Source: Yinghuangia sp051388915
Lineage (GTDB): Bacteria > Actinomycetota > Actinomycetes > Streptomycetales > Streptomycetaceae
Direction: 5' to 3'
Length of the DNA: 64,000 nt
NCBI RefSeq assembly: GCF_051388915.1
Contig: NZ_JBPKBH010000019.1
Coordinates: 1 to 64,000, forward strand
In this document: positions 36,154 to 45,762 of the stretch, piece by piece
Numbering within the stretch: the stretch's first letter is position 1
How the letters are laid out: each line of letters begins with the position of its first letter
Notes under the pieces: generated by a model
The model's database searches: none
What the model saw: only the letters and a program-made list of their open reading frames with translations
What the model was told of the DNA's origin: nothing
Position numbers and translations under genes: made by a program

Positions 36154-39100
36154 ATGAGGGGTTTGCGCAGACGCGGTCCGCGCCGTCCCACAGGTGCGGC
36201 GATCCTCGTCAGCACCGCCTTGACGGCGGGGTTGGTCGCCGCCCTGCCCGCCACCGCCACGGCCGCCGCCCCGGCATCCGCTGGGGCCCAGGGAGCAGCC
36301 CCGGCCGCCGCGCCGACCGTCGAGGGCCCGTCGCCGGAGACGGTCACCAGCGGCGAAGCGCGGGCCGCCGCCGAGGCCAAGCGCACCGGAAAGCCGGTCC
36401 CCGTACCGGAGTTGATGACCGAGACGGACGACGTCCTGGCCAACCCCGACGGGACGTTTTCGCTGACCCGGCGGGCCGCCCCGGTCCGCGTGCAGCAGGG
36501 CGCGACGTGGCGGGACCTGGACGCCACCCTCGCCAAGGACGCCAGCGGCGCGGTCCGACCGAAGGCCACCACGACCGACCTGGTGCTGTCCGGCGGCGGG
36601 GCCGCCCCGATGGCGACGATGAACGACCGCGGCAGCAAGCTCGCGTTCACCTGGCCCACCGCGCTGCCCGCCCCCCAACTCCTCGGCAACACCGCGGTGT
36701 ACGCGAACGTGCTGCCGGACGTCGACCTCAAGGTCACCGCCGACACCAGCGGCGCGTTCTCCCACGTCCTAGTCGTCAAAACCGCCAGCGCGGCGAAGAA
36801 CCCGCAGCTCGCGTCGCTCAAGCTCGGAACTCAAGCCGAAGGGGTGACCCTCGCCGAGGACGCCGCCGGTAACCTGCGCGCCGTCGACGCCGCCGGGGCC
36901 CCGGTCTTCCAGGCCCCGGCGCCGATGATGTGGGACTCCTCCACCAACGCAACCGCGGCGTCCCCGTCGACGTCGGGAGATCCGTCCGCCGTCTCGGCCG
37001 CGACCGACGACACCCCGCTGCCGGAGGCCTCCGCGCCCGCTTCCTCGGAGGAGGGGCCCGGAACCGGAGCGAAGGTCGCGCCCCTGGAGGCGCACGTCGG
37101 GGGCAACGCTCTCACCCTGACCCCGGACCAGGAACTGCTCACCGCGGCGGACACCCGCTTCCCCGTCTACATCGACCCCACCTGGATCTCGGTGGGGCGC
37201 GGCAGTTCGGCCTGGGCGTACGTCCAGCAGGCGTACGAGACCACTCCCCACTACAAGGAGCCCAACGACAACCTCGGTGTGGGGTACCAGGGGTGGGACC
37301 CTGGTATGGGGCAGCAGATCGCCTACTGGCAGGTCGACGTCAGCCCGGCCAATGACCCCGTCAATCTCGCCGGAAAGGTCATCAACAAGGCCACACTGAC
37401 CGCCACGGAGGTCTTCTCCTCCGACTGGTCCTGCACCGCGCAGCACCCGCTGACCCTCAAGCTCACCCAGGGCATCCACGCCGGGACCACCTGGGGCACC
37501 CGGCCCGGTGTCCTGGATACCTGGGGCTCACGCACGGCCGGCGGGTCGTTCAACCCCAACAAGCAGACCCAGGACTGCGGCAACCTGCCGGTCGAGTTCG
37601 ACGTCACCGGCGAGATCCGCGAACGTGCCCACTGGCCGAACGTCACCGTCAGCTTGGAAGGGTCCGCCAGCGCCGTCGGGTTCAAGCGGTTCGCCCGCAA
37701 CACCACCCTGTCGGTGACCTACAACAGCGTCCCCAACACCCCGGCCGACCTCAACGCACAGCCCGCGCCCACCCGCGCGGACGGCACCGTCTTGCAGGGC
37801 TGCGCCGGCACGGAGACCGGGTTCATCGGCATCACCAACCCGGCAACCGGCGGCATCCACCTGCGCGCCAAGCTCTCCGACCCGGACAACACCGTGGTCC
37901 GCGGGCACTTCTCCGTCTCCAAGGACTATGACGGCGGCCCCGTCGCCGCGTCCGGCACCAGCGCCTGGGTGAACACCGGAACCACCGTCGACGTCGCGAT
38001 CGGCCAGCTCGAACCCGGCCGCAAGTACTGGTGGTCCGTCCAGTCCGACGACGACCTGAGCCGCTCCGCGTGGGCGCCCTCGTGCACCTTCGTCATCGAC
38101 GGCACCTCGCCCACCAACCTCGCCGTGACATCCACCGACTTCCCCGTCGCCGGCGGGGGGAAGAAGGCCAATCAGCCAGGCAGTTTCACGCTGTCCGCCA
38201 CCGATGTCGGCACCGGCGTGCAGAAGTTCGAGTACAGCCTCGGCGGCACCCTGTCCGTCGGCGGCGGCAACGACTCCGTCCCCGCCACGAACGGCCAGGC
38301 CACGTTCACGCTCACACCCAGCATCTGGGGCACCAACACCCTGACCGTCCAGGCCGTCGACGCCGCCGGCAACCGCTCCTCGGTGTACAACTACGTCTTC
38401 TACGTCCCCTCCGACGCCGCAGCCGGCGTCACCTACGGCGACATCACCAAGGACGGATACCCCGACCTGTTGGTGCCCGACGGCGCCGGTGACCTGTGGC
38501 TGCACTGGATCGGCGGCACCGCGCCCGGCAAGGCCAAGGCCAGCGACAAGGCCAACAGCCCCCTCTCCCCCGGACAGGAGACCGGCACCGGCCCCGGCTG
38601 GAACGGCGTGCAGACGTCTCACCGCGGCGGCAACGGTTCCACCGCCGACGACCTGTTCGTCCACCGGCCCGAATCCCCGCTGCTGTTCCAGTACAAGAAC
38701 AGCCACAACGCGGACGGCCTCGGCGCCAACGGCAACCTCTACTTCACCACGCGGAACTCCGGACAAGGCATCGACCGCCGCCCCTCACCCGCCGACTGCG
38801 GTGACCCGTGCGCGCCGTACAACAGTGCCGACTGGTCCAGCGTCGAGCAGGTCCTCGCCATCGGCGACGCCACCGGCGACGGCCGACCCGACCTGATCAC
38901 CGTCGAACGCGCCGAGGACAACCTCCGCCGTCTGTGGCTGTTCCCGGGCAGCTCCCTGGTCGGCCAACTCAGGAACCCCATCCTCCTCGGCCAGGGCGGC
39001 TGGCAGGACTACACCCTCATCGCGCCCGGCGACGTCGACCCCGACGGCCCCACCGGCCCCCTTGAGGCCGACGGCCTGGCGGACCTGTGGGCCCGCCACA

Positions 39101-40815
39101 ACGCCACCGGCACGCTCTACCAGTACCTCAACACCAAGACCGCCGACGGCATCGCCACCCCGCAGTCCCTCGGCGCAGGCGGCACCCGCACCCAGATCGG
39201 CACCGGGTTCACCCGGGCCGCCTACCCCACGCTGTCCTCCGAAGGCGACTTCGACAACGACAAGCGCATCGACCTGTGGGGCATCACCGCCGACGGCTCA
39301 CTGGTCCGCATGATGGGCCAAACCCCGTCTGGTGGAAACCAGTTCAGTGCACCGGTCACCATCTCCGCCAGCTCCTGGACTACCTGCGAGACCGTAGGCG
39401 GCCAGCAGTTGTGCGGACCGTTGCTCGCGAAGTACCGCTCCTTGCTCCCCGCCACCCAGACCGCCTTCGGCAACCCCGTAACCGGAGTCCTCGCCACCGG
39501 GGACGGGCGCAGCAAGTACGTCAACTTCGCCAATAACGCCTCCATCCACTGGACCCCGCAGTACGGCACGTACGCCATCAACGACAGCGTCCGCAGCCGC
39601 TGGGGAGCCACGGGCTGGGGCACCGGACCGTTGGGCTACCCGAAATCGGACGAGTACGCCGTCGCCGGCGGCACACGCTCCGACTTCGAGAACGGATACA
39701 TCCGTTGGACCCGTTCCACCAACACCGCCGCCGACCACACCTACACCGCAGGTGAGACCCCGACAGCGCACCTCACAGTCACCGGCGACTTCAACGGCGA
39801 CGGCCGCGACGACCTGGCCACCGTCGTCGACTACCAGGGCGGCGCGGCCGGGCTGTGGACCAGCCTGAGCACGCCCACCGGCGGCGCGTCCGTGCCGTTC
39901 GAGTCGTGGAAGGTCGCCGCGAACAACTGGTGGATCACCAGCGCCAAGTGGGTCGCCGGCGACTTCAACAACGACGGCCGCGACGACATCGCCGCGTTCT
40001 ACAAGTACGGCGACGGCCGCGTGAAGCTCCACACCTTCACCGCCCGCACAGACGGCGGCTTCAACAACAACATCGGCAGTTGGGAACAGGCCACCGGCTG
40101 GGACTGGGCGCGTACCACCCTGATGGCCGGCAACACCGACGGCACCGGCGCCGACGAACTCGTCGCCGTCCAGGGCACCGCCGACGGCCGGTTCTCCACC
40201 CACACCTTCACCGCCAAGGCCGACGGCACCTTCAACGCACCCGTCAAGAGCTACGAAGTCCCCCAGGCCGGCTGGTGGTACACCGACCAGTCCCACTTCG
40301 CCCTCGGCGACAGCAACGGCGACGGACGCGCCGACATCATCGGCACCTACATCTACGACGACCACACCCTCAAGACCTTCACCGCCCTCGCCGACACCAG
40401 CGGCACCTACCCCACGTTCACCATCACCGGCTGGGCCAGCGGCACCAACGCCTGGTGGCACAGCGCCATGCAGGTCACCGCAGGCGACATCAACGGCGAC
40501 GGACGCGCCGACCTCGTCGTCGAATACGACTACACCGACGGCGTCATGGGCCTGTGGATCTTCCCCGCCAACACCAGCGGAAGCCTCGGCACGCCCGTCC
40601 AGGGCCACCGCACCCAGGCCAAGGGCTGGTACGCGCAAGCCTCCGTCCCGCACACCGGCGACACCAACGGCGACGGACACGACGACGTCATCACCCTCTA
40701 CAACTACGGCAACAGCCGTTGGATCAGTTGGCTCTTCACCGCCAAGCCCGGTGACGCCAGCGACCCCCTCAACAACGGCATCGCCACCTGGGAATCCCCC
40801 ATCGGCACCTGGTAG
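36154..40815 (+). CDS. Secreted FG-GAP/VCBS and LGFP-repeat protein with DNRLRE-like N-terminus
   Basis: This 1553-residue exported protein starts at ATG 36154 behind AGGAG. It has a signal peptide (ILVSTALTAGLVAALPATATA). Residues about 300-540 contain the DNRLRE-type start (FPVYIDPTWISVGRGSSAWAY) and a beta-rich stalk. FG-GAP/VCBS Asp-rich repeats occur from about residue 755 (YGDITKDGYPDLLVPDGAGDLW) to the end (GDFNGDGRDDLATV and GDTNGDGHDDVITL), with LGFP-like repeats between (RWGATGWGTGPLGYP, then SDFENGYIRW). Each Asp-rich loop may bind calcium. Its position divergent to the RHS toxin suggests a role in its surface display or adhesion. Confidence 0.85.
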   Translation: MRGLRRRGPRRPTGAAILVSTALTAGLVAALPATATAAAPASAGAQGAAPAAAPTVEGPSPETVTSGEARAAAEAKRTGKPVPVPELMTETDDVLANPDGTFSLTRRAAPVRVQQGATWRDLDATLAKDASGAVRPKATTTDLVLSGGGAAPMATMNDRGSKLAFTWPTALPAPQLLGNTAVYANVLPDVDLKVTADTSGAFSHVLVVKTASAAKNPQLASLKLGTQAEGVTLAEDAAGNLRAVDAAGAPVFQAPAPMMWDSSTNATAASPSTSGDPSAVSAATDDTPLPEASAPASSEEGPGTGAKVAPLEAHVGGNALTLTPDQELLTAADTRFPVYIDPTWISVGRGSSAWAYVQQAYETTPHYKEPNDNLGVGYQGWDPGMGQQIAYWQVDVSPANDPVNLAGKVINKATLTATEVFSSDWSCTAQHPLTLKLTQGIHAGTTWGTRPGVLDTWGSRTAGGSFNPNKQTQDCGNLPVEFDVTGEIRERAHWPNVTVSLEGSASAVGFKRFARNTTLSVTYNSVPNTPADLNAQPAPTRADGTVLQGCAGTETGFIGITNPATGGIHLRAKLSDPDNTVVRGHFSVSKDYDGGPVAASGTSAWVNTGTTVDVAIGQLEPGRKYWWSVQSDDDLSRSAWAPSCTFVIDGTSPTNLAVTSTDFPVAGGGKKANQPGSFTLSATDVGTGVQKFEYSLGGTLSVGGGNDSVPATNGQATFTLTPSIWGTNTLTVQAVDAAGNRSSVYNYVFYVPSDAAAGVTYGDITKDGYPDLLVPDGAGDLWLHWIGGTAPGKAKASDKANSPLSPGQETGTGPGWNGVQTSHRGGNGSTADDLFVHRPESPLLFQYKNSHNADGLGANGNLYFTTRNSGQGIDRRPSPADCGDPCAPYNSADWSSVEQVLAIGDATGDGRPDLITVERAEDNLRRLWLFPGSSLVGQLRNPILLGQGGWQDYTLIAPGDVDPDGPTGPLEADGLADLWARHNATGTLYQYLNTKTADGIATPQSLGAGGTRTQIGTGFTRAAYPTLSSEGDFDNDKRIDLWGITADGSLVRMMGQTPSGGNQFSAPVTISASSWTTCETVGGQQLCGPLLAKYRSLLPATQTAFGNPVTGVLATGDGRSKYVNFANNASIHWTPQYGTYAINDSVRSRWGATGWGTGPLGYPKSDEYAVAGGTRSDFENGYIRWTRSTNTAADHTYTAGETPTAHLTVTGDFNGDGRDDLATVVDYQGGAAGLWTSLSTPTGGASVPFESWKVAANNWWITSAKWVAGDFNNDGRDDIAAFYKYGDGRVKLHTFTARTDGGFNNNIGSWEQATGWDWARTTLMAGNTDGTGADELVAVQGTADGRFSTHTFTAKADGTFNAPVKSYEVPQAGWWYTDQSHFALGDSNGDGRADIIGTYIYDDHTLKTFTALADTSGTYPTFTITGWASGTNAWWHSAMQVTAGDINGDGRADLVVEYDYTDGVMGLWIFPANTSGSLGTPVQGHRTQAKGWYAQASVPHTGDTNGDGHDDVITLYNYGNSRWISWLFTAKPGDASDPLNNGIATWESPIGTW

Positions 40816-40866
40816 TTCGCCGACACAGCACCCACACAAGACCATCGGCCAACACGTTGGCGCCCC

Positions 40867-40885
40867 GACCACGGCAACCGTGGTC
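40867..40885. terminator. Hairpin GACCACGG-CAA-CCGTGGTC cut by the gap
   Basis: A perfect 8-bp stem with a three-base loop starts 51 bp after the FG-GAP gene stop, and the assembly gap begins immediately after it. CGCCCC before the stem suggests it continues into the gap. It is probably the terminator of the FG-GAP gene. Confidence 0.5.
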
Positions 40886-41005
40886 NNNNNNNNNNNNNNN
40901 NNNNNNNNNNNNNNNNNNNNNNNNNNNNNNNNNNNNNNNNNNNNNNNNNNNNNNNNNNNNNNNNNNNNNNNNNNNNNNNNNNNNNNNNNNNNNNNNNNNN
41001 NNNNN
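40886..41005. other. Assembly gap (120 N)
   Basis: This run of N follows a strong hairpin, which is a likely reason for the break. It separates the FG-GAP gene from the lipoprotein gene. Confidence 0.99.
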
Positions 41006-41061
41006 CCGCCCCCTCCCCCACACGACGTCAGCCCAGAGCGACCCTGCCCCCGGAGTACGCC

Positions 41062-41832
41062 ATGCACAACCGCACCGCCGCGCTCACCGCAGCCATCATT
41101 GCCGCCGCACTCGGTGCCGTCCTGACCTCTTGCAGCGGCAACAGCAGCAACGACAGACCAACGGAACGGGATGCCAAGGAACTCGCCCTGGCCGCCATCG
41201 ACTCCGTCACCACCGCCCCCACCTACCGCGTCACCGGCGCCGGCACCGACGACAACGGCGTCCCCACCAAGACCGACGTCTGCTTCACCCGCACCGGCGA
41301 CTTCCACGGCACCATGACCTACGGCCCCGACACCGCCGACATCATCGGCGTCGGCGCCGAGATCTACTGGCGTGCCCCCGCGCCGATGCTCGCCGCCCTC
41401 GCCGAAACCAGCACCGACGACGCCAGCATCGACCTGCTCACCCGCACCCTCAACGGCCGCTACATCCGCTACGCCGGCCCCGACGCCCGCGAAGCACCCA
41501 TCACCAGCGTCCGCGACGTCGTCGACCTCTTCGACCCCGCCCACACCGACGACGTCACCAAAGACACGCCCACCACCATCGACGGACAGCGCGTCATCCC
41601 CCTCCGCATGACCTACGAGGGCGGCGAAACCACCACCATGTACGTCCCCGTCGAAGGCGACCCCTTCCCCGTCCGCATCGACGAAGCCCCCGGCACCCAA
41701 AGCGGCGAAACCCTCAGCACCGCCCTCACCCGCCCCACCGAACCCTGCACCCCCGCCACACCGCAGCCCGACCAGTACCTCGACAACCGCGACCTCGAAA
41801 CCGCGCTACAAGCCGTCGACAGCGCACGCTGA
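41062..41832 (+). CDS. Lipoprotein (LppX/LprG-like size) of unknown function
   Basis: This 256-residue protein has a lipobox: ALGAVLTSCSGN, with the modified Cys about 24 residues in. It starts at ATG 41062, with CGGAG upstream. The mature part is a soluble mixed beta/alpha domain (TYRVTGAGTDDNGVPTKTDVCF, then TIDGQRVIPLRMTYEGGETTTMYV). The size and pattern resemble the antiparallel-beta lipoprotein fold seen in LppX/LprAFG-type proteins, but I would not name it further. It would be anchored on the outer face of the membrane. It follows the FG-GAP gene across the gap on the same strand. Confidence 0.65.
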   Translation: MHNRTAALTAAIIAAALGAVLTSCSGNSSNDRPTERDAKELALAAIDSVTTAPTYRVTGAGTDDNGVPTKTDVCFTRTGDFHGTMTYGPDTADIIGVGAEIYWRAPAPMLAALAETSTDDASIDLLTRTLNGRYIRYAGPDAREAPITSVRDVVDLFDPAHTDDVTKDTPTTIDGQRVIPLRMTYEGGETTTMYVPVEGDPFPVRIDEAPGTQSGETLSTALTRPTEPCTPATPQPDQYLDNRDLETALQAVDSAR

Positions 41833-41893
41833 GAACCGGCCGCGGTTGTCGCCGCACCTACGCATCGCAGTGTCCCAACCGCACGAAGCGGGT

Positions 41894-42313
41894 TCAGCGA
41901 GCCGCCGGTTGCCCGGCACACACGACTTCGAGAACCGGGGAAAGCGTGATCCGCACCTGGACGGCAGCTTTCGGCGAATCGAGATCGACTTGCAGAAGCC
42001 ACCTACCAGGCGCAAGCCGGATGTGGTCGCGATCATCGGCGTCGCCGACGGACAACACGCCGGAGGGAACGTCAATCACCGTCGCATAGTCGGCGTTCTC
42101 CACCGCTTCGCGGCGGACATCGACGACGAGTTCGACGTCTGCATCCCCCAACTGCGCGTGTCGAACCCGAATGCTCACCCAGCAGCGCGAGGGCCAGACC
42201 GGGCCGGGTCCCTGCATGCTGTCCGGATCGAAGTCACCTTCGTCGTTGTCGTTCACATGGATGCACCCCCAGTGGAACTCGCGGACTCGGTGCAATGCGG
42301 CTTCGATCTCCAT
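41894..42313 (-). CDS. Hypothetical protein
   Basis: This frame codes for 139 residues beginning MEIEAALHRVREFHWGCIHVND. The sequence is acidic and mostly beta (VSIRVRHAQLGDADVELVVDVR, APGRWLLQVDLD). No family, membrane segment or signal is recognised. I use the ATG at 42313, because the 28 codons upstream (start at 42397) look non-coding. It is convergent with the lipoprotein gene across 61 bp, which contains a short dyad AACCG-n4-CGGTT. Confidence 0.45.
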   Translation of the reverse strand: MEIEAALHRVREFHWGCIHVNDNDEGDFDPDSMQGPGPVWPSRCWVSIRVRHAQLGDADVELVVDVRREAVENADYATVIDVPSGVLSVGDADDRDHIRLAPGRWLLQVDLDSPKAAVQVRITLSPVLEVVCAGQPAAR

Positions 42314-42363
42314 GGGGGCATGATGCCCCGACGCCCCCGCAACGCTCGGCAGCAGGCGTTCGT

Positions 42364-42573
42364 ATGCACCGCGCTCTCGACAATCCGCCCCGCCCACTCA
42401 CCGACGACACGCTGGACGCGGTGGTCGCAAATGGCGTGACTGAAACAGCGACTTGGACTGGTTGCCGGAACGAGTACTTCCGCGCGCGGGTGCGAAGTAC
42501 CTCCGAGACCGTGTGGATGATTGAGGCGATGTACCGCGCGTCTCGACGAGCCGCCGCGCGGCCGAGGGTCTGA
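42364..42573 (+). CDS. Possible small protein
   Basis: A 69-residue frame begins MHRALDNPPRPLTDDTLDAV and ends AAARPRV. Codon use is typical of the genome, and the product looks soluble with a C-terminal Arg-rich end. There is no clear ribosome binding site and no recognised family. It fills the space between two minus-strand genes, so it is tentative. Confidence 0.3.
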   Translation: MHRALDNPPRPLTDDTLDAVVANGVTETATWTGCRNEYFRARVRSTSETVWMIEAMYRASRRAAARPRV

Positions 42574-42586
42574 CCGGGCGCGTATC

Positions 42587-43642
42587 TCAGGTGACTTCGT
42601 CGATGGCGGCGAGGACGAGATCGGGGACGGCCGCAAGGGCCTTGTCCAGGAGGTATTCCAGGGCGACGGCATCGGGGCTCTTGTTGACGTCGGTCTGCAC
42701 TGTCCACTGAGCGGGCTGGTAGCGGGCCATCATGGACAGGGCGTGCAGGATGGCCCACCACGCCAGCAGCGGGTGCAGTTGATCGTCGTGACCGCCGAAC
42801 GCGGGGTGCAGCACGCGTGTGGTGCCGTCGAAGCTTCTGCCTTTCCATGGCGCGAGCTTGTCGAACCTGCTCAAGGGTGTCTCGCCTGGGTCCAGCCTCC
42901 AGGTGAGGCGACAGCCGATCGTGTTCTCGCGCGCGTTCCAATGATCGGGGCCATCGGGGCGAAAGGCACCTGGCCAGCGGAAGGCGTACCCGGCCAGGGT
43001 CGGGTAGTCGGCGAGCCACGCGGTCACGTCACGTTCCCGGTCTTCCGGGGCGACGGCGTCTTTAAGGCGGGCGGGCATCTCAGATGCGATGGCGGCCAGG
43101 CTGGTCGCGGTCGGATCGTCGACCTTTAGCCCGTCCAATGACACATGGAGCAAGGTGCCCGTGCTCGCCTTCAACGGCCAGCGTTCCACCTCGAGGATGG
43201 CGGTCCACAGGTCGGCAACCCGTGTCTGGGCCGGGAGCGTTCGTGACTTGAGGATCTTGGCGACACGGAGGAAGGAGGAGTGGTCGGCGCCCTTGTCTTG
43301 GACGGTGACCTCACCGATGTCCGGTTGGTCTTTCTTGGCGACGACAAGGCCATGGCCTTGGAGCACGGACTCCGGCTTGGGAACCGGAGCGCACGCGGCC
43401 AGCGCCCTCCCCGCCTGATTGACCGCGTAGTAGAGAAGCATCGGGCGGGATGCCGGTCCGACCGTGGACGCGGCGGCGAAGAGCTGTTCCGTCTGCTCCA
43501 GGGCCGCACTGAACATGTCCTTGCGTGAGCCTTGCGTGGCGTGTCCGGGAGGAGCAGCCCTCAGGTGCCGTAGAGCGCGCCACACTGCTTCGGTCGGGGC
43601 GTAACTCGAGTCGCGGAAGGTGGGATAGGGCCTGCGAACCAT
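42587..43642 (-). CDS. YaaC-like protein
   Basis: This 351-residue protein has the general layout of YaaC-like proteins. An early W-x-x-L-R pattern is followed by AALEQTEQLFAAA, then SRPMLLYYAVNQAGRALAA, and a late LHPLLAWWAILHALSMMARYQPAQW. The two hydrophobic helical stretches and the W-Y-P motif near the end are the basis of the call. The biochemical role of YaaC is unknown, though homologues are often found in accessory regions. It starts at ATG 43642, with a modest ribosome binding site, and is alone on its strand. Confidence 0.5.
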   Translation of the reverse strand: MVRRPYPTFRDSSYAPTEAVWRALRHLRAAPPGHATQGSRKDMFSAALEQTEQLFAAASTVGPASRPMLLYYAVNQAGRALAACAPVPKPESVLQGHGLVVAKKDQPDIGEVTVQDKGADHSSFLRVAKILKSRTLPAQTRVADLWTAILEVERWPLKASTGTLLHVSLDGLKVDDPTATSLAAIASEMPARLKDAVAPEDRERDVTAWLADYPTLAGYAFRWPGAFRPDGPDHWNARENTIGCRLTWRLDPGETPLSRFDKLAPWKGRSFDGTTRVLHPAFGGHDDQLHPLLAWWAILHALSMMARYQPAQWTVQTDVNKSPDAVALEYLLDKALAAVPDLVLAAIDEVT

Positions 43643-43737
43643 CGCGCCATCCTGTCACCGCCCGGTCAGAGCCTGCCTGGTCTTTCGAGGTTGCGCCATC
43701 TCTATCCGGGATCCAACGCGGTGCTACGAGCAGGGCA

Positions 43738-43884
43738 TCTCATTCATGTTGATTCGACCTTGATCTTTCCCGGTGACGTGTTTGATCGGGTTGTCGATCA
43801 TTGCGATGCGGATGTGGGCTTTCGAGCTGGCCGGGAGCACTTCGTAGTCCCGTGCCAGGCGGCGGTGGACCACGAGCCAACCTA
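43738..43884 (-). pseudogene. C-terminal remnant of an IS5-family transposase
   Basis: The minus strand reads WLVVHRRLARDYEVLPASS, then KAHIRIAMIDN. This is the C-terminal part of a DDE transposase of the IS5 group, following its catalytic Glu. The rest of the element is gone. It shows that this stretch has seen repeated insertion and deletion. Confidence 0.6.
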
Positions 43885-43955
43885 TGAACGTTCGACGACC
43901 CATCTACGTGGGGGCACGCGGAAGCTGTGGGTGCCGAATAGTCCATCCGTCCAGG

Positions 43956-44165
43956 TCATGCGGCATGTCGGTACTCGTGGATGACGCCGCCGAGTCGGTC
44001 GTGTCTGCGGATGTCCAGGCGAGCGATCCGGTCCGGATCGGTGATGGGTTCGGGTGCCGGTCGCAGCGGCGCAGCCTGATCGAGTGCCCGGTGCGGACGG
44101 TGTCCGTTGTAGTGGACCTCGAACTCACGGAAGGTGCTGAATAGATGGCGGTGGTTCCAGATCAA
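43956..44165 (-). pseudogene. C-terminal remnant of an integrase-core transposase
   Basis: The minus strand reads IWNHRHLFSTFREFEVHYN, then GHRPHRALDQAAPLRP, and ends RRHDRLGGVIHEYRHAA, which is the end of an IS3/IS481-type transposase. It is cut at about 44160, where a TetR gene fragment begins on the other strand. The same transposase type is decayed at 27181-28050. Confidence 0.7.
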
Positions 44166-44761
44166 GGACTGCGCTGGTTTCGACCGCGCTGGAACTGATC
44201 GCAGAGCAGGGCATCGCTGCGTTGTCCGTGGCTGAGGTGGCCCGTCGCGCGGGCGTCAGCACAGCTGCTCCGTATCGCCACTTCGTCAACAAGCAGGCCC
44301 TGCTGATCGCCTGCGCCGTCGCCGCAGCGAACGCGCTCGGCGAGCGAATGCTCCAGGCGCAGAGCGAACTGCCCCGTAACGAGCACGGTTCCGTCGACCC
44401 CGTCGAGGCAACGGCCGCCGCGTACACGCGCTTCGCCGCTGAAAACGGTTCCGGGCTGGACCTGATTTCTGCCCCGGAGCTCCAGGGCGCCGGGGACGAG
44501 GACCTGCTCCAGGCCGGACGGAGCGTCATGGACGCTCTACTGCCCTCGGTGCTGGCCCTCACCGGCCAAGACGCGCGCGCGGCGCTGGAATTGTTGGAAC
44601 GGCAGATCGCAGCAGCACACGGCTACGGGGCACTTCTGCGCTCAGGCTTTCTCAGCCGACGCCACCCCACGCTCGACGACGTGGCCGATCACGCCGGGGC
44701 CGTCGCGCGAACGCTCGCCCGCGAGGCACAGCCGACCCCCCAGAGCTCACCACCCCTGTAG
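44162..44761 (+). pseudogene. TetR-family regulator, 5'-truncated by a transposase remnant
   Basis: The frame contains the TetR helix-turn-helix: ALELIAEQGIAALSVAEVA, then RRAGVSTAAPYRHFVNKQALL. It is followed by a normal ligand-binding region of about 150 residues with a TetR_C-like end. In an intact gene, 10-20 more residues with an ATG precede ALELIAEQG. Here the in-frame codons run back to a TGA at 44138 with no ATG or GTG, and the transposase remnant begins at the same place. Starting at TTG 44222 would cut off the first helix. It is probably a dead regulator. Confidence 0.65.
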
Positions 44762-45057
44762 TCACTCTGCTCAGGTGTCGGGAAACCACGGCCACGCCCC
44801 TCGGGGAGTATGGCCAGTCCAGGGTTGAGTGTCGTCGGTGCTGGTTGGAGAAGCCTTCGTTGTATTCGAAGGTCTCGCTTGCGAGTTCGACGCGGTCCGC
44901 CAGCGCTGTGGGGTGGAGGAGACCGGTCTGCGCGGAGCACGCTCACTGCCCCTGACCCCGCGGGGAGTCCCTGCACAACGTCGAGTCCAGACATCGGTTG
45001 CGCTAGCCGAGCAGGCCCGTGTTCGACGACGCGTCGGCTTGGCCGTCGTGGACGTCC

Positions 45058-45762
45058 CTAAGATCCGGTGACGAGCAGTCCCCGTGCCCTGAGCAGTTCG
45101 ACCACATTGTCCGCCTGGGTGTGCAGCATCGCGGACAGCGCCTGCTCGGCGGCGGCACCCTGGCCGTTCCTGATGGCCTGCATCACCGCCCGCAGGCTGC
45201 GCTTTTGGATCCGCATCACTCCGGGCACCTCGGCGAAGAAGTTGCCCGGCACGAGGTGGGTGGTGAGCATCACGCCCATGGCGGTAATGCGGCGCGATCG
45301 GGCCATTGCTTGGAGCCGGCACAGGAACTCCTGGCTGCGTTCGTGGAATTCGTCCGGATGCGTCGATTCTTGAAGCCGACGATGCACGCTCTCCAATGCC
45401 GCCACGTCCTGGTCTGTAGCCCGTTCGGTCGCGCAACGCGCCGTGAATCCGTACAGCATGCCGAGTGCGTCGTAGTGGTCCCGCGTGGAGTTCTCATCGA
45501 GGCCGTTGACGAAAGCGCCGCGATACGGCTCGCTGGTCACCCATCCCTCGTGGTCGAGGGCTATGACCGCCTCCCGCACAGGGACGCGGCTGACCCGAAG
45601 GTCTGCGGCTATCTCGTCCTGCGGTACGCGTTGACCGGCACGTAGATTCTTGTCGAAGATCATCCTCCGGATGTGCTCGGCAACCCGGTGTGCGCTCGTT
45701 GGCCGAGCGTGAACGCAAGCACCGACTACGTAGACATCCGGCATCCCGTGATAGGCAGTCAT
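45058..45762 (-). CDS. FadR-type GntR regulator (FCD domain)
   Basis: This 234-residue transcription factor has an N-terminal GntR winged helix (VAEHIRRMIFDKNLRAGQRV, then PQDEIAADLRVSRVPVREA). The C-terminal FCD ligand-binding domain follows (MLYGFTARCATERATDQDV, with metal-binding His residues in the LTTHLVPGNFF region). FadR-type regulators of this kind usually sense acyl-CoA or organic acids. I use ATG 45762, since GGGAG lies upstream; the frame is open further. It is next to the CoA-catabolic cluster, so it is the best local candidate to bind the AT-rich palindromes in this region. Confidence 0.8.
   Translation of the reverse strand: MTAYHGMPDVYVVGACVHARPTSAHRVAEHIRRMIFDKNLRAGQRVPQDEIAADLRVSRVPVREAVIALDHEGWVTSEPYRGAFVNGLDENSTRDHYDALGMLYGFTARCATERATDQDVAALESVHRRLQESTHPDEFHERSQEFLCRLQAMARSRRITAMGVMLTTHLVPGNFFAEVPGVMRIQKRSLRAVMQAIRNGQGAAAEQALSAMLHTQADNVVELLRARGLLVTGS

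Noticed and set aside
39298..41700. An 800-residue minus-strand frame running through the gap at 40886
   Set aside because: It is antisense to the FG-GAP and lipoprotein genes, crosses N, and has only Gly/Val/Asp bias.
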